Origin: Olivibacter sp. SDN3
Lineage (GTDB): Bacteria > Bacteroidota > Bacteroidia > Sphingobacteriales > Sphingobacteriaceae
Direction: 5' to 3'
DNA: 64,000 nt
Assembly (NCBI RefSeq): GCF_014334135.1
Contig: NZ_CP060497.1
Location: 3,968,001 to 4,032,000 of the forward strand
The notes under the pieces were generated by a model. It ran no database searches, was not told the DNA's origin, and was given only the letters and a program-made list of their open reading frames with translations. Shown here piece by piece: positions 42,457 through 51,602 of the stretch (its first letter is position 1; each line of letters starts with the position of its first letter). The translations under genes and the position numbers were made by a program.

Positions 42457-44841
42457 TTATAAATAATAATCCTGCTCCAATTCAAAATCTGCAGATAGCT
42501 TGATATCGTCAGAAGCTGAACCTATCAGTAGTTTAAACTTACCCTTTTCTGCTACCCATTTCATTTCCGAGTTCATCAGTTTTAAATCGTTCGCTGTCAG
42601 CTCGAAATAGATTTTGTTTTCTTCTCCTTTATTCAGGTGAATACGTTTAAAATCTTTGAGTTGTATAATGGGCGTCACCGTACTGCCAACTTCGTCGCGA
42701 ACGTAAAGCTGTATTACTTCATCGCCGTCATATTCGCCCGTGTTCTTCAATGTAAACTGAATTTTCACAACAGGTTGACCCTCGTCATATTGCATTTCAT
42801 AGGAAAGATCGCTATAGGTAAAAGAGGTATAACTTAAACCGTACCCGAAACTATATAAAGGCTTGGCGTTAACTTCTACATAATCGTGCCGTGATGGACT
42901 CCTGTAATTATAGTAAATGGGCAATTGGCCGATTGCTTTAGGTACTGATACGCTTAATCTACCAGCAGGATTATAATCCCCAAATAGTACGTCGGCAATG
43001 GCATGACCGCCTTCTTGTCCGGGGTACCAGGCATCGATGATTGCCGGAATATGCTCTTGAGCCCAGTTGAGATTTAGTGGTCGTCCTTTGATGGTCACCA
43101 GCACCACCTTCGTACCCGTTTCATAGATGGCCTGCAATAACTTGATTTGATGACCTAACATATCCAGTGTCGCGCGATCAAAACCCTCACCACTTTCCAT
43201 ATCACTAATCACACCTTCATCTGTTTTTACTTCAGCCGCTCCTGTTTCCTGATAGGATGTCTTAAAATCACGAGCACTGGAACCTCCGAGTACCACGATA
43301 GTGACATCGGCCTTCCTGGCAATGTTAACGGCCTCTTCAATTTCGGTATTGGTCGTGTCTCGAATATCACAGCCTTTGACATAATTCACTTGGACGGTGT
43401 TTCCCAATTTTTGTTGGATGCCCTTCAGAACGGTCACGATGTTGTCATTAGCTTGAGGTGCCGTATAATCTCCCAGTTGATTATAAATATTATGAGCATT
43501 AGGGCCAACGACTGCTATTTTCTTCACAGCTTTGCTCAGCGGTAGGGTTTGTTGATCGTTTTTTAGCAGGATAATCGATTCTTGTGCAACCTTTCGGGCT
43601 AACGCAACATGTTCTTTGCTACGGACTATGGATTTTACCCGATGGACATCTGCATAAGGTTTTTCAAACAGTCCTAAAGCAAATTTCTGTTCAAGCACAC
43701 GCCTTACGGACGCGTTAAGTGTCTCCTCAGACACCTTTCCTTCATTTATTGCCTCAAGCAATGCATCGCCAAAACCATAGCCACTAAGATCGGCGTCTAA
43801 ACCGGCATTTATGGCTTGCGCAGCGGCTTCAGCTGGATCGGAGGCGGTGTGATGACTACCTGCAATACCAGATATGCTCCCTAAATCAGAAACCACAAAG
43901 CCCTTAAAATTCCAATCATTTTTCAGCGTTTCTTTCAATAACCATGGATTTGCCGAACAGGGTATACCGTCAATTGAATTGTAGGCTGTCATCACCGAAA
44001 GTGCTCCTGCATTAACTGCCGCATGAAAAGGTGGTAGATAGGATTGGTAGAGCTCACGTAGGCCAATGCTTACACTGCCACCATTATGTCCACCCTCAGG
44101 AACGCCGTAAGCGGTAAAGTGTTTCAGTGTTGATATAATATTTTTCCCACTTGTTAAATCGTTTCCCTGAAAACCTTTAACCATCGCTATTCCCATCTTT
44201 GCATTCAACACTGGATCTTCTCCATAGGTTTCTTCTAATCGAGACCATCTAGGATCGCGGGCAAGATCTAATATCGGGCCGTAACCTATATGGCTTCCTG
44301 TGGATCTAGCCTCTTTTGCTATTACCTTTGCCATTTTATTAATGAGCGAAGGGTTCCAGGTACTTGCCTGTCCGATAGCAGTGGGGAAGACTGTAGTTCC
44401 TATTGCCATATGCCCATGTGGACACTCCTCAGCAAGCAGTAAGGGAATACCCAAACGGGTACTATCTACCATATATTTTTGTAAAGCATTTGTTGCCTGA
44501 GCAGCTTCTTCAGGTGATAAGCCGTTTTCCAATGTTTTCTTTGTCCAAGGGTCCGCCCGTAAAGTAGCCCATAACATACCAATATGCTGTTGTTGTACAG
44601 CTTCTCTGAATTGATCGCTTATCCCAATACCTCTGCTTGTTTTTTTATACATTTCCCAGCCTAGAAGCGTTGATAATTGTCCTACTTTTTCTGCCAGTGT
44701 CATTTGGCTTAATAGGTCATCTACACGTTGATTGATCGGGAGGGAAGCGTTTTTATAAGCAGGTTTGTCTGCTGGCTTTTTAAAAGAAAATAATGAAAAA
44801 CAGGTGATTAAGATTAAACTTAAGTAATAATATTTGTTCAT
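42457..44841 (-). CDS. GH3-family glycoside hydrolase (beta-glucosidase/beta-xylosidase type), secreted
   Basis: The 794-residue enzyme has a signal peptide, the N-terminal (beta/alpha)8 domain with the KHFTAYGVPEGGHNGG loop, the nucleophile Asp319 in VVSDLGSISGI, a middle alpha/beta-sandwich domain (EGFDRATLDMLGHQIKLLQA) and a C-terminal fibronectin III-like domain (about 690-770). GH3 exo-acting enzymes release terminal glucose or xylose from oligosaccharides. It converges on the SusC/SusD pair, so a role on the same imported or surface glycan is likely. Exact specificity is not readable. Confidence 0.93.
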   Translation of the reverse strand: MNKYYYLSLILITCFSLFSFKKPADKPAYKNASLPINQRVDDLLSQMTLAEKVGQLSTLLGWEMYKKTSRGIGISDQFREAVQQQHIGMLWATLRADPWTKKTLENGLSPEEAAQATNALQKYMVDSTRLGIPLLLAEECPHGHMAIGTTVFPTAIGQASTWNPSLINKMAKVIAKEARSTGSHIGYGPILDLARDPRWSRLEETYGEDPVLNAKMGIAMVKGFQGNDLTSGKNIISTLKHFTAYGVPEGGHNGGSVSIGLRELYQSYLPPFHAAVNAGALSVMTAYNSIDGIPCSANPWLLKETLKNDWNFKGFVVSDLGSISGIAGSHHTASDPAEAAAQAINAGLDADLSGYGFGDALLEAINEGKVSEETLNASVRRVLEQKFALGLFEKPYADVHRVKSIVRSKEHVALARKVAQESIILLKNDQQTLPLSKAVKKIAVVGPNAHNIYNQLGDYTAPQANDNIVTVLKGIQQKLGNTVQVNYVKGCDIRDTTNTEIEEAVNIARKADVTIVVLGGSSARDFKTSYQETGAAEVKTDEGVISDMESGEGFDRATLDMLGHQIKLLQAIYETGTKVVLVTIKGRPLNLNWAQEHIPAIIDAWYPGQEGGHAIADVLFGDYNPAGRLSVSVPKAIGQLPIYYNYRSPSRHDYVEVNAKPLYSFGYGLSYTSFTYSDLSYEMQYDEGQPVVKIQFTLKNTGEYDGDEVIQLYVRDEVGSTVTPIIQLKDFKRIHLNKGEENKIYFELTANDLKLMNSEMKWVAEKGKFKLLIGSASDDIKLSADFELEQDYYL

Positions 44842-44932
44842 ATTGTTTATACACTAAATATTCGGAGGGATTGATCTTGTAAAAATATGCAAAAAATAAA
44901 TAGGTGTCTGTAGTACAATTATACTTTTGGAC

Positions 44933-44970
44933 AAAAAAATAAACCGTTCCAACTTCTTAGAACGGTTTAT
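44933..44970 (-). terminator. Terminator of rpsA
   Basis: Minus-strand stem ATAAACCGTTC / GAACGGTTTAT with a 10-base loop and T7 after it (plus-strand A7 at 44933-44939). It starts 29 bases after the rpsA stop. Confidence 0.88.
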
Positions 44971-44998
44971 AATTTTATGGTTGAACTAAAAAGTTTAT

Positions 44999-46939
44999 TT
45001 ACTTCGATTTTTTAGATCCTTCTTCACCTTCCATTTGCTCTTTTAATTGAGCTAATACATCAAGATCACCTAAAGTAGATTTTTCAACAGAATCTTTCAC
45101 CTTTTTAACGGCATTAGATGCTGCTTTTGCTTCTTTCTTACGGTTATTGAATTCTTCAACGCGAGCTTCAGCTCTTTCATCTTCCCAGATACGGGAATGC
45201 GAAATAACAATACGCTTGGCTTCCTTATTGAACTCAATAATTTTGAAATCAGCAGTTTCTTCTGCTTTCAGCGCTTTACCATCTTCTTTGATGCTATGTT
45301 TGCTAGGGCAGAAACCTTCTACACCATAAGGAAGTGCTACGATATCTCCTTTATCAGTCACTTTAAGAACAGTTCCTTCGTGAATAGAATCCACTGTGAA
45401 GACGGTTTCAAAAGTGTCCCAAGGGTTTTCTTCCAATTGTTTGTGACCTAAGCTTAATTTACGGTTTTCTTCGTCAAGTTCCAAAACAACCACATCTAAT
45501 TCTTCGCCTACCTTAGTAAATTCATTCGGATGGTTTACTTTTTTAGACCAAGATAAGTCAGAAATATGGATCAATCCATCTATGCCTTCTTCGATCTCAA
45601 CAAATACACCGAAGTTCGTCATATTTTTTACAATCGCTTTATGTTTGCTTCCGATAGGATAACGTTCAGCTATGTTTTTCCATGGATCTGGCGTCAATTG
45701 CTTAATACCTAAGCTCATTTTACGTTCATCACGATCTAAAGTCAATACTTCCGCTTCGATTTCGTCGCCAACTTTCAAAAATTCTTGTGGGCTACGTAAG
45801 TTCTGAGACCATGACATTTCTGATACGTGAATTAAACCTTCAACACCTGGTGTAATCTCTAAGAAAGCACCATAATCTGCAACGGTAACGATTTTACCTT
45901 TTACCTTAGAGCCAACTGCTAACTCGGTATCAAGAGACTCCCAAGGATGCGGAGTAAGTTGCTTCAATCCTAAAGCAATACGCTTTTTCTCATCGTCAAA
46001 ATCAAGCACAACAACATTGATTTTTTCATCTAACGATAATACTTCTTTAGGATGCTCTATACGGCCCCAAGAAATATCAGTAATATGCAATAAACCGTCA
46101 ACACCACCAAGATCGATGAACACGCCAAAATCAGTTATGTTTTTAACAGTACCTTCCAGTACTTGCCCTTTTTCCAGTTTAGCTACAATTTCAGATTTTT
46201 GGTTCTCTAGGTCGTCTTCGATTAATACCTTATGTGACACCACAACGTTCTTAAATTCATGATTGATCTTTACAACCTTGAATTCCATTGTTTTTCCAAC
46301 ATAAATATCATAATCACGTATAGGTTTGATATCTATTTGCGAACCAGGTAAGAATGCTTCTACACCTTTAATATCAACAATAAGACCTCCTTTGGTACGG
46401 CTCTTTACAAAACCATTGATAATGGTGTCATTTTCTAAAGCTTCGTTGATAGCTTCCCAAGATTTTTGCGTTTTGGCACGTTTACGGGAAAGCACCAACT
46501 GACCATTTTCATCTTCACGAGACTCAACGAATACGTCTACCTTATCACCAACTTTTAGTTCGGGTAGATCACGGAATTCAGAAAGAGATACCAAGCCATC
46601 TGATTTAAATCCGATGTTAAGTACCACATCTTTGTTGTTGATAGAAACTACGGTTCCTTCAACAATTTCTCCTTTGTTCACGGAGTTGAAAGTGCCTGCG
46701 TACTGCTCTTCTAATTTAGAACGTTCTTCGGCGCTGTAGTTGCCGAAACCTTTTTCGTCTTGGTCCCAATCAAAGTCCCCTTCCGGAGTGATCCAAGTGT
46801 TAGATTTGATTTCGTCGATGAACTTTGAATCAGCTTCTGATTCGATGTTCTCTTTTTCCTTAACTGATTTTTCGTCAGTGTCTTGAATTTCAGCTTGTTT
46901 AGCTTTTAACTCTTTTTCTGCTTCTTGTTTTTTTGCCAT
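44999..46939 (-). CDS. rpsA: 30S ribosomal protein S1
   Basis: The 646-residue protein has six S1 RNA-binding repeats, e.g. VEGTVVSINNKDVVLNIGFK, GTVKNITDFGVFIDLGGVDG, GKIVTVADYGAFLEITPGVE and AIVKNMTNFGVFVEIEEGID, preceded by an acidic, lysine-rich extension (about 1-75) as seen in Bacteroidota S1 proteins. It brings mRNA to the 30S subunit. A GGAG ribosome-binding-like site stands about 13 bases before the start, uncommon in this phylum and worth noting for S1 itself. A candidate promoter (TTG, 18 bases, CACTTTTG) lies in the 60 bases upstream. Confidence 0.98.
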   Translation of the reverse strand: MAKKQEAEKELKAKQAEIQDTDEKSVKEKENIESEADSKFIDEIKSNTWITPEGDFDWDQDEKGFGNYSAEERSKLEEQYAGTFNSVNKGEIVEGTVVSINNKDVVLNIGFKSDGLVSLSEFRDLPELKVGDKVDVFVESREDENGQLVLSRKRAKTQKSWEAINEALENDTIINGFVKSRTKGGLIVDIKGVEAFLPGSQIDIKPIRDYDIYVGKTMEFKVVKINHEFKNVVVSHKVLIEDDLENQKSEIVAKLEKGQVLEGTVKNITDFGVFIDLGGVDGLLHITDISWGRIEHPKEVLSLDEKINVVVLDFDDEKKRIALGLKQLTPHPWESLDTELAVGSKVKGKIVTVADYGAFLEITPGVEGLIHVSEMSWSQNLRSPQEFLKVGDEIEAEVLTLDRDERKMSLGIKQLTPDPWKNIAERYPIGSKHKAIVKNMTNFGVFVEIEEGIDGLIHISDLSWSKKVNHPNEFTKVGEELDVVVLELDEENRKLSLGHKQLEENPWDTFETVFTVDSIHEGTVLKVTDKGDIVALPYGVEGFCPSKHSIKEDGKALKAEETADFKIIEFNKEAKRIVISHSRIWEDERAEARVEEFNNRKKEAKAASNAVKKVKDSVEKSTLGDLDVLAQLKEQMEGEEGSKKSK

Positions 46940-47301
46940 TAATTAATTTATCTCCTTTTCCCAAAATTCATTGGGACTGCAAAAGTGCAAAAATTATTTT
47001 TAAAACAAGCAAAAAGTGTCATTTTTGTTTAGAAACATTGGTGATTTACAGATTTTTGCAAAAAAAAAATTACTAAAAATTGTTTCATTGCATCCTTTAA
47101 GACCTAATCAAACAGGCTGCTGTGCAGTCGCCCTTGACCAAAATCTTTCCTCTGCTGAAAATCACAATTTCACTATGATCACATCGTCATTCAGCTTTTA
47201 TTCCCTATTACCAAGTGACTTGATCAGTAGATGTCGGGAGGATAGAACAAGAATATGACTTGGATGGTATTCAGACTTCTGGGTGTTTGTATTTATTTTG
47301 A
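46940..47301. other. Intergenic region between cmk and rpsA
   Basis: A 362-base gap; both neighbours read leftward. Close to rpsA there is an A/T-rich stretch with the candidate S1 promoter. The rest shows no hairpin, repeat or convincing open frame; the 80-codon plus-strand frame here lacks family resemblance. A regulated S1 leader may lie here but nothing in the sequence proves it. Confidence 0.6.
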
Positions 47302-47979
47302 TTAAGCATGGACTTTCTCTACTTCTCCCAACACAAATTGAAGTTGCTCTTCTTCGTTCATATTGGTGTTATCTAATATTACGGCGTCGTCGGCTCTAAT
47401 TAATGGGCTCTCTTCTCGTGTAGTGTCCTGATAATCTCTATGGGCAATATTTTCGAAAACCTCTTCTAAAGTGATTTTTTCACCTTTACTGGTAAGTTCT
47501 AGAAACCGACGTTCTGCCCGTACTTTCGGGTCTGCGGTCATAAATATCTTTACCTGTGCATGCGGAAATACGGTGGTTCCGATATCGCGACCGTCCATCA
47601 CTAGATTTTTTCGGCTACCCATTTTTTGTTGCTGTTTAACAAGGGCCTTCCTGACGTTTCTGATCGCGCTAACCGCACTCACATTTTCTGATACATGCAT
47701 TTGTCGGATTTCTTCTGATACATCTTCACCATTAAGGAAAATTTTCGTAACACCAGCTTCTTTATGCGAATCGAGGTGTATGTCTTCAAGTGCTTGATCT
47801 ACTACGCCTATATTGGTTATATCAATATTGTTGCGTAAAAAATATAAGGTTACTGCTCGGTACATCGCTCCACTATCTACATAGACATAATGGAGCTCCT
47901 TTGCCAATGCTTTTGCGACGGTGCTCTTGCCGCATGATGAATATCCATCAATTGCTACGATAATATTTTTATTACTCAT
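47302..47979 (-). CDS. cmk: Cytidylate kinase
   Basis: From the ATG at 47979 the protein has 225 residues, the normal family length. An in-frame ATG at 48030 would add 17 hydrophobic residues before the P-loop and is rejected. It shows the P-loop IAIDGYSSCGKSTVAKALAK (with Ser-Cys in place of the usual Gly-Ser, as in many Bacteroidota), the VDSGAMYRAVTLY region, MDGRDIGTTVFP and RRFLELTSKGEKITLEEV. It phosphorylates CMP/dCMP. A -7 box at 47987-47994 would give an almost leaderless transcript. Confidence 0.95.
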   Translation of the reverse strand: MSNKNIIVAIDGYSSCGKSTVAKALAKELHYVYVDSGAMYRAVTLYFLRNNIDITNIGVVDQALEDIHLDSHKEAGVTKIFLNGEDVSEEIRQMHVSENVSAVSAIRNVRKALVKQQQKMGSRKNLVMDGRDIGTTVFPHAQVKIFMTADPKVRAERRFLELTSKGEKITLEEVFENIAHRDYQDTTREESPLIRADDAVILDNTNMNEEEQLQFVLGEVEKVHA

Positions 47980-47986
47980 GGGCTGG

Positions 47987-47994
47987 CAAAAATA
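47987..47994 (-). promoter_or_regulatory. -7 box for cmk
   Basis: Minus strand TATTTTTG, a consensus match 8 bases before the preferred ATG. Predicted start about 4 bases before the codon. No good -33 box. Confidence 0.4.
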
Positions 47995-48067
47995 ACTAAT
48001 TATGATGAGACTTATCACTACGTCTGCCATTTAACGTTACGGAAAGCCTATTTATGATTTTAAGTGT

Positions 48068-48075
48068 TAAATTTG
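48068..48075 (+). promoter_or_regulatory. -7 box for arfB
   Basis: TAAATTTG, a consensus match 5 bases before the ATG at 48080, predicting initiation at or next to the start codon (leaderless mRNA). No good -33 box. Confidence 0.4.
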
Positions 48076-48079
48076 CGAA

Positions 48080-48490
48080 ATGCTATTCCCTATTGACATA
48101 GAAGACTTAAAACCGTGTATACAGTATAACACTTCAAGGAGCGGGGGAAGTGGGGGACAAAACGTGAATAAAGTTGCAACAAAAGTTGAACTGCTCTTTG
48201 ATTTTGAAAAATGTCCTTTGTTTGATGATCAGCAGAAATTGCGTCTATATCAAAATCTAAGGGAGCGTATACAATCGGAAAGGAAAATACAAGTCGTTAG
48301 CCAGCAAGGCCGTACCCAATTAACTAATAAGAAAATTGTTCAGCGTAAATTGATTTCTTTGATTGTAAGTGCGTTGAAGATTCAAAAGGAACGTAAACCA
48401 ACGAAGAGAAGCAGAGCATCTGTTGAAAAGAGATTGGAGAATAAGCGAAGGAAATCTCTACTGAAAATAAATAGACGAATAGAAGAATAA
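48080..48490 (+). CDS. arfB: Alternative ribosome-rescue factor ArfB (YaeJ-type peptidyl-tRNA hydrolase)
   Basis: The 136-residue protein is a codon-independent release factor. It has the catalytic GGQ motif in TSRSGGSGGQNVNKVATKVE (residues about 18-35) and a strongly basic C-terminal tail (KPTKRSRASVEKRLENKRRK) that enters the empty mRNA channel of stalled ribosomes. It lacks the codon-recognition domains of RF1 and RF2. Divergent from cmk with a 100-base gap. Confidence 0.95.
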   Translation: MLFPIDIEDLKPCIQYNTSRSGGSGGQNVNKVATKVELLFDFEKCPLFDDQQKLRLYQNLRERIQSERKIQVVSQQGRTQLTNKKIVQRKLISLIVSALKIQKERKPTKRSRASVEKRLENKRRKSLLKINRRIEE

Positions 48491-48561
48491 ACCAATTAAT
48501 TAGAATGTTTCTTAATAATAGACGAGCCTTGTATTGTTACCTCCTATCTATTAGTATTTCG

Positions 48562-48569
48562 TATTTTTG
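48562..48569 (+). promoter_or_regulatory. -7 box of the ccmE-ccmF operon
   Basis: TATTTTTG followed by C, a consensus match; the nearest TTG (48534-48536) is 25 bases upstream, a little far. Leader about 28 bases. Confidence 0.55.
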
Positions 48570-48600
48570 CAGAAATTTAATTTTGGACAGGATATAGTAT

Positions 48601-49005
48601 ATGAAAAAGGGCTCTATATTAGGGATAATAATCATTGCAGTAGCGATTGCAATGATTGTCAGTATTTATACAGACTCAAGTACTTATGCTTCATTTAATG
48701 ATGCACAAAAAACTGAATCTGAGATACATGTTGTGGGTGAACTGAACAAAGCTAAAGAACTGCATTATAAACCAATAGAAAACGCCAATTATTTTGCTTT
48801 CTACATGATAGATAATGATGGTACAGAATGTCGGGTAGTTTTTAACGGCTCTAAACCCCAAGATTTTGAGCGATCTGAGCAGATCGTATTAACAGGCAAG
48901 ATGGTAGGTGAAGAGTTTCATGCTTCAAAAATTTTGATGAAGTGCCCTTCTAAATATAACCAAGATGAGGTGGAAGTTACAGAATCGGTCGCTTCGAACG
49001 TATAA
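48601..49005 (+). CDS. ccmE: Cytochrome c maturation heme chaperone CcmE, CxxxY type
   Basis: The 134-residue protein has an N-terminal membrane anchor (ILGIIIIAVAIAMIVSIYTD) and a periplasmic OB-fold. In classical CcmE heme is held by a His in HxxxY; here the site reads MKCPSKY, giving Cys115 and Tyr119 (CxxxY). CxxxY-type CcmE proteins are documented in some sulfate reducers and archaea. It passes heme to CcmF, encoded 57 bases downstream. Complete gene. Confidence 0.9.
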   Translation: MKKGSILGIIIIAVAIAMIVSIYTDSSTYASFNDAQKTESEIHVVGELNKAKELHYKPIENANYFAFYMIDNDGTECRVVFNGSKPQDFERSEQIVLTGKMVGEEFHASKILMKCPSKYNQDEVEVTESVASNV

Positions 49006-49062
49006 AAACAGCAAAGTATAGATTTAAACAGCATCTCCTCATTTACTATTTAAATATTTTAA

Positions 49063-51513
49063 ATGGATATTCAATTTCAGGGCGAAAGCCTTTTCCCCGG
49101 CCAATTAGGTCAATTCTTTATTATATTATCGTTTGGCACAGCGCTTTTATCTTGTATAAGTTATTTCTTTGCTTCAAAACACAAAGACGACCGTTCTTGG
49201 CAAAAAATAGCCCGTATTGCTTTCTTTAGCAATGTAGTTGCAGTTATTGGCATCGGTTGCTGTTTGTTCTATATTATTTACAATCATTTATTTGAGTATC
49301 ACTATGCGTGGGCCCATTCCTCACGCACTTTGCCTGTTTACTATATAATTTCCAGTTTTTGGGAGGGGCAGGAAGGAAGTTTCTGGCTGTGGATGTTCTG
49401 GCAAGCAGTATTGGCTGTTGTGGTAGTAGCGCGGAGCAAAAGCTGGGAAAGCCCGGTAATGACTATAATCATGCTTTGTCAGGCAGTTTTGGCATCTATG
49501 CTATTGGGAATTGAGGTGTTTGGCGAAAGGGTAGGAAGTTCGCCGTTCATTTTGTTGCGGGATGAGATGAACGCGCCTATATTCTCTAATCCTAATTATT
49601 TAAGTATGATTGCCGACGGTCAGGGTTTAAATCCGTTATTGCAGAATTATTGGATGGTGATACACCCGCCTACCTTATTCTTGGGTTTTGCTTCAATGAT
49701 CGTGCCTTTTGCTTACGGCATAGCGGGGTTGTGGCAAAGGCAGTATAAAGACTGGTTGAAGCCAGCGCTGCCATGGTCGCTGTTTGCTGTTATGGTACTT
49801 GGAGCAGGAATTATTATGGGATCGTTTTGGGCTTATGAAGCGTTAAACTTTGGGGGCTTCTGGGCTTGGGATCCGGTGGAAAATGCTTCTATTATACCTT
49901 GGTTTACGCTGATTGCTGCGGTACATGTGATTGTGGCTTATAAGAATTCTGGACATTCGTATTTTACTGCAACTTTTCTAGTACTGATCAGTTTTGTATT
50001 AGTAATTTATGCTTCATTTCTAACCAGAAGTGGGGTGCTGGGAGAGACCTCTGTGCATTCCTTTACAGATTTGGGGATGTATTGGCAACTGGTGGCTTTC
50101 AATTTGCTCTTTTTAGTTATAATGATTTATTTTTTAATTTCCAGATGGAAAGAATTGCCTATTACTAAAAAGGATGAGGAGACCTACTCAAGAGAATTCT
50201 GGCTATTCATTGGTGCATTAATTTTAGTGGTTGCCTGTGTACAGATTATTGCAACGACCTCTATACCGGTATTCAATGCCATGTTTGGAACAAAAATAGC
50301 ACCACCAGTAGATGCCATTGCTCATTATAATAAGTGGCAAGCGGCCTTTGCTATTTTGGTGCTTATATTGTCTGCTATCGGGCAGTTTTTGAAGTATAAG
50401 AAAACTACACCAAAAGTATTTTATGCCAATTTATTGGTGTCTGTTATCGTGGCTGTGGTAGTGACGGCTATCTTGGTCTATGTGACGAAAGTATTTACTA
50501 ATTTTATTTATATCTTGTTATCCTTTTCGGCTGTATTTGCCTTAGTAGCGAATGCCCGTGTTTTGGGAGATGCATTTAAAGGGAAATGGAAGTTGGCAGG
50601 ATCGTCGGTAGCGCATATCGGTTTTGCATTGTTGTTAATTGGGGCTTTGGTAGCCGCCGCTACAAATAAGGTCGTATCCCTCAATTCTAGTGGATCCATT
50701 CCCATAGCGGGTTTTGAAGAGGCAGAAAAACCGGGTGAAAACCTATTTTTGTATATTGATGAACCAATGGAGATGGATGATTATACCATTACTTATGTAG
50801 GGGATAGCACCTCTGGACCAAATACCTATTATAAAGTGAATTATGAGAAGCGAGATGGAAAAACAGGTGCTGTTCAAGAACGCTTTCAACTGACCCCAAA
50901 CGCACAACAAAACCCGAAAATGGGATTAATAGGAACACCGAGTACTAGGCATTACCTTACGAAAGACATTTACACCATTATTACGTCTGCACCTAAGCTA
51001 GACGATCCGGACGAACATGACCACAACCACGAGGGCCATGATCCGAACGAGGGCTATGAGGAGCCTTCAACCCAGCTGGTTAATATAGGCGATACCCTAC
51101 GATATAAGAATGGCTTTATTGTCGTTAAAAGTATCGATAGAAATGCTGCCCTACAGAATATGCCTTTGGCAGGCGATGATTTGTTGTTTGCACTGCAATT
51201 GGAAGTTCATGCAGCAAATGGTGAAATTTACGAGGCCGATCCTAAGTACCTGATCAAAAATGGTAATAGTTTCGATTTTGCCAGAGATATTGAAGAGCAG
51301 GGATTGCGATTGAGATTTACGAAAATTGTGCCTAATGAAGGTATGGAACTGATGGTTTATCAAAAACCTTTGCCAGAAAAAAAATGGGTGGTAATGAAAG
51401 CTATTGAATTCCCTTATATAAATTTCTTTTGGTGTGGGACAATTATCATGACTATTGGTTTCTTATTAGCTATCTTAAGAAGAAATAAAGAGCTAAAAGG
51501 TAAGATAGTTTAA
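49063..51513 (+). CDS. ccmF: Cytochrome c heme lyase CcmF
   Basis: The 816-residue polytopic membrane protein has the tryptophan-rich WWD heme-binding signature NFGGFWAWDPVENASIIPW (19 residues) and a helix set typical of CcmF/CycK (VIHPPTLFLGFASMIVPFAY; WEGQEGSFWLWMFW). It attaches heme from CcmE to apocytochromes c. The C-terminal periplasmic part contains a His/Asp-rich stretch at about 647-664 (DDPDEHDHNHEGHDPNEG). The other Ccm components (ABC, C, D, H) are not in the window. Confidence 0.95.
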   Translation: MDIQFQGESLFPGQLGQFFIILSFGTALLSCISYFFASKHKDDRSWQKIARIAFFSNVVAVIGIGCCLFYIIYNHLFEYHYAWAHSSRTLPVYYIISSFWEGQEGSFWLWMFWQAVLAVVVVARSKSWESPVMTIIMLCQAVLASMLLGIEVFGERVGSSPFILLRDEMNAPIFSNPNYLSMIADGQGLNPLLQNYWMVIHPPTLFLGFASMIVPFAYGIAGLWQRQYKDWLKPALPWSLFAVMVLGAGIIMGSFWAYEALNFGGFWAWDPVENASIIPWFTLIAAVHVIVAYKNSGHSYFTATFLVLISFVLVIYASFLTRSGVLGETSVHSFTDLGMYWQLVAFNLLFLVIMIYFLISRWKELPITKKDEETYSREFWLFIGALILVVACVQIIATTSIPVFNAMFGTKIAPPVDAIAHYNKWQAAFAILVLILSAIGQFLKYKKTTPKVFYANLLVSVIVAVVVTAILVYVTKVFTNFIYILLSFSAVFALVANARVLGDAFKGKWKLAGSSVAHIGFALLLIGALVAAATNKVVSLNSSGSIPIAGFEEAEKPGENLFLYIDEPMEMDDYTITYVGDSTSGPNTYYKVNYEKRDGKTGAVQERFQLTPNAQQNPKMGLIGTPSTRHYLTKDIYTIITSAPKLDDPDEHDHNHEGHDPNEGYEEPSTQLVNIGDTLRYKNGFIVVKSIDRNAALQNMPLAGDDLLFALQLEVHAANGEIYEADPKYLIKNGNSFDFARDIEEQGLRLRFTKIVPNEGMELMVYQKPLPEKKWVVMKAIEFPYINFFWCGTIIMTIGFLLAILRRNKELKGKIV

Positions 51514-51548
51514 ACTTTTATACCCTTTTATTGTTAATTTTATCCCAT

Positions 51549-51590
51549 GGGGGCTGTGGTATTTAGCTTACCACGGCCCCTATAATTTTT
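51549..51590 (+). terminator. Hairpin terminator after ccmF
   Basis: Stem GGGGCTGTGGTA / TACCACGGCCCC (12 pairs, one G:U), 7-base loop, then TATAATTTTT. A fair intrinsic terminator that partly separates ccmEF from the next gene at 51603. Confidence 0.75.
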
Positions 51591-51602
51591 CAGACAATAC
51601 AT

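Noticed and set aside
47016-47258. An 80-codon plus-strand frame between cmk and rpsA
   Set aside because: No domain or signal peptide is seen, the composition is unremarkable and it overlaps the likely rpsA promoter region.
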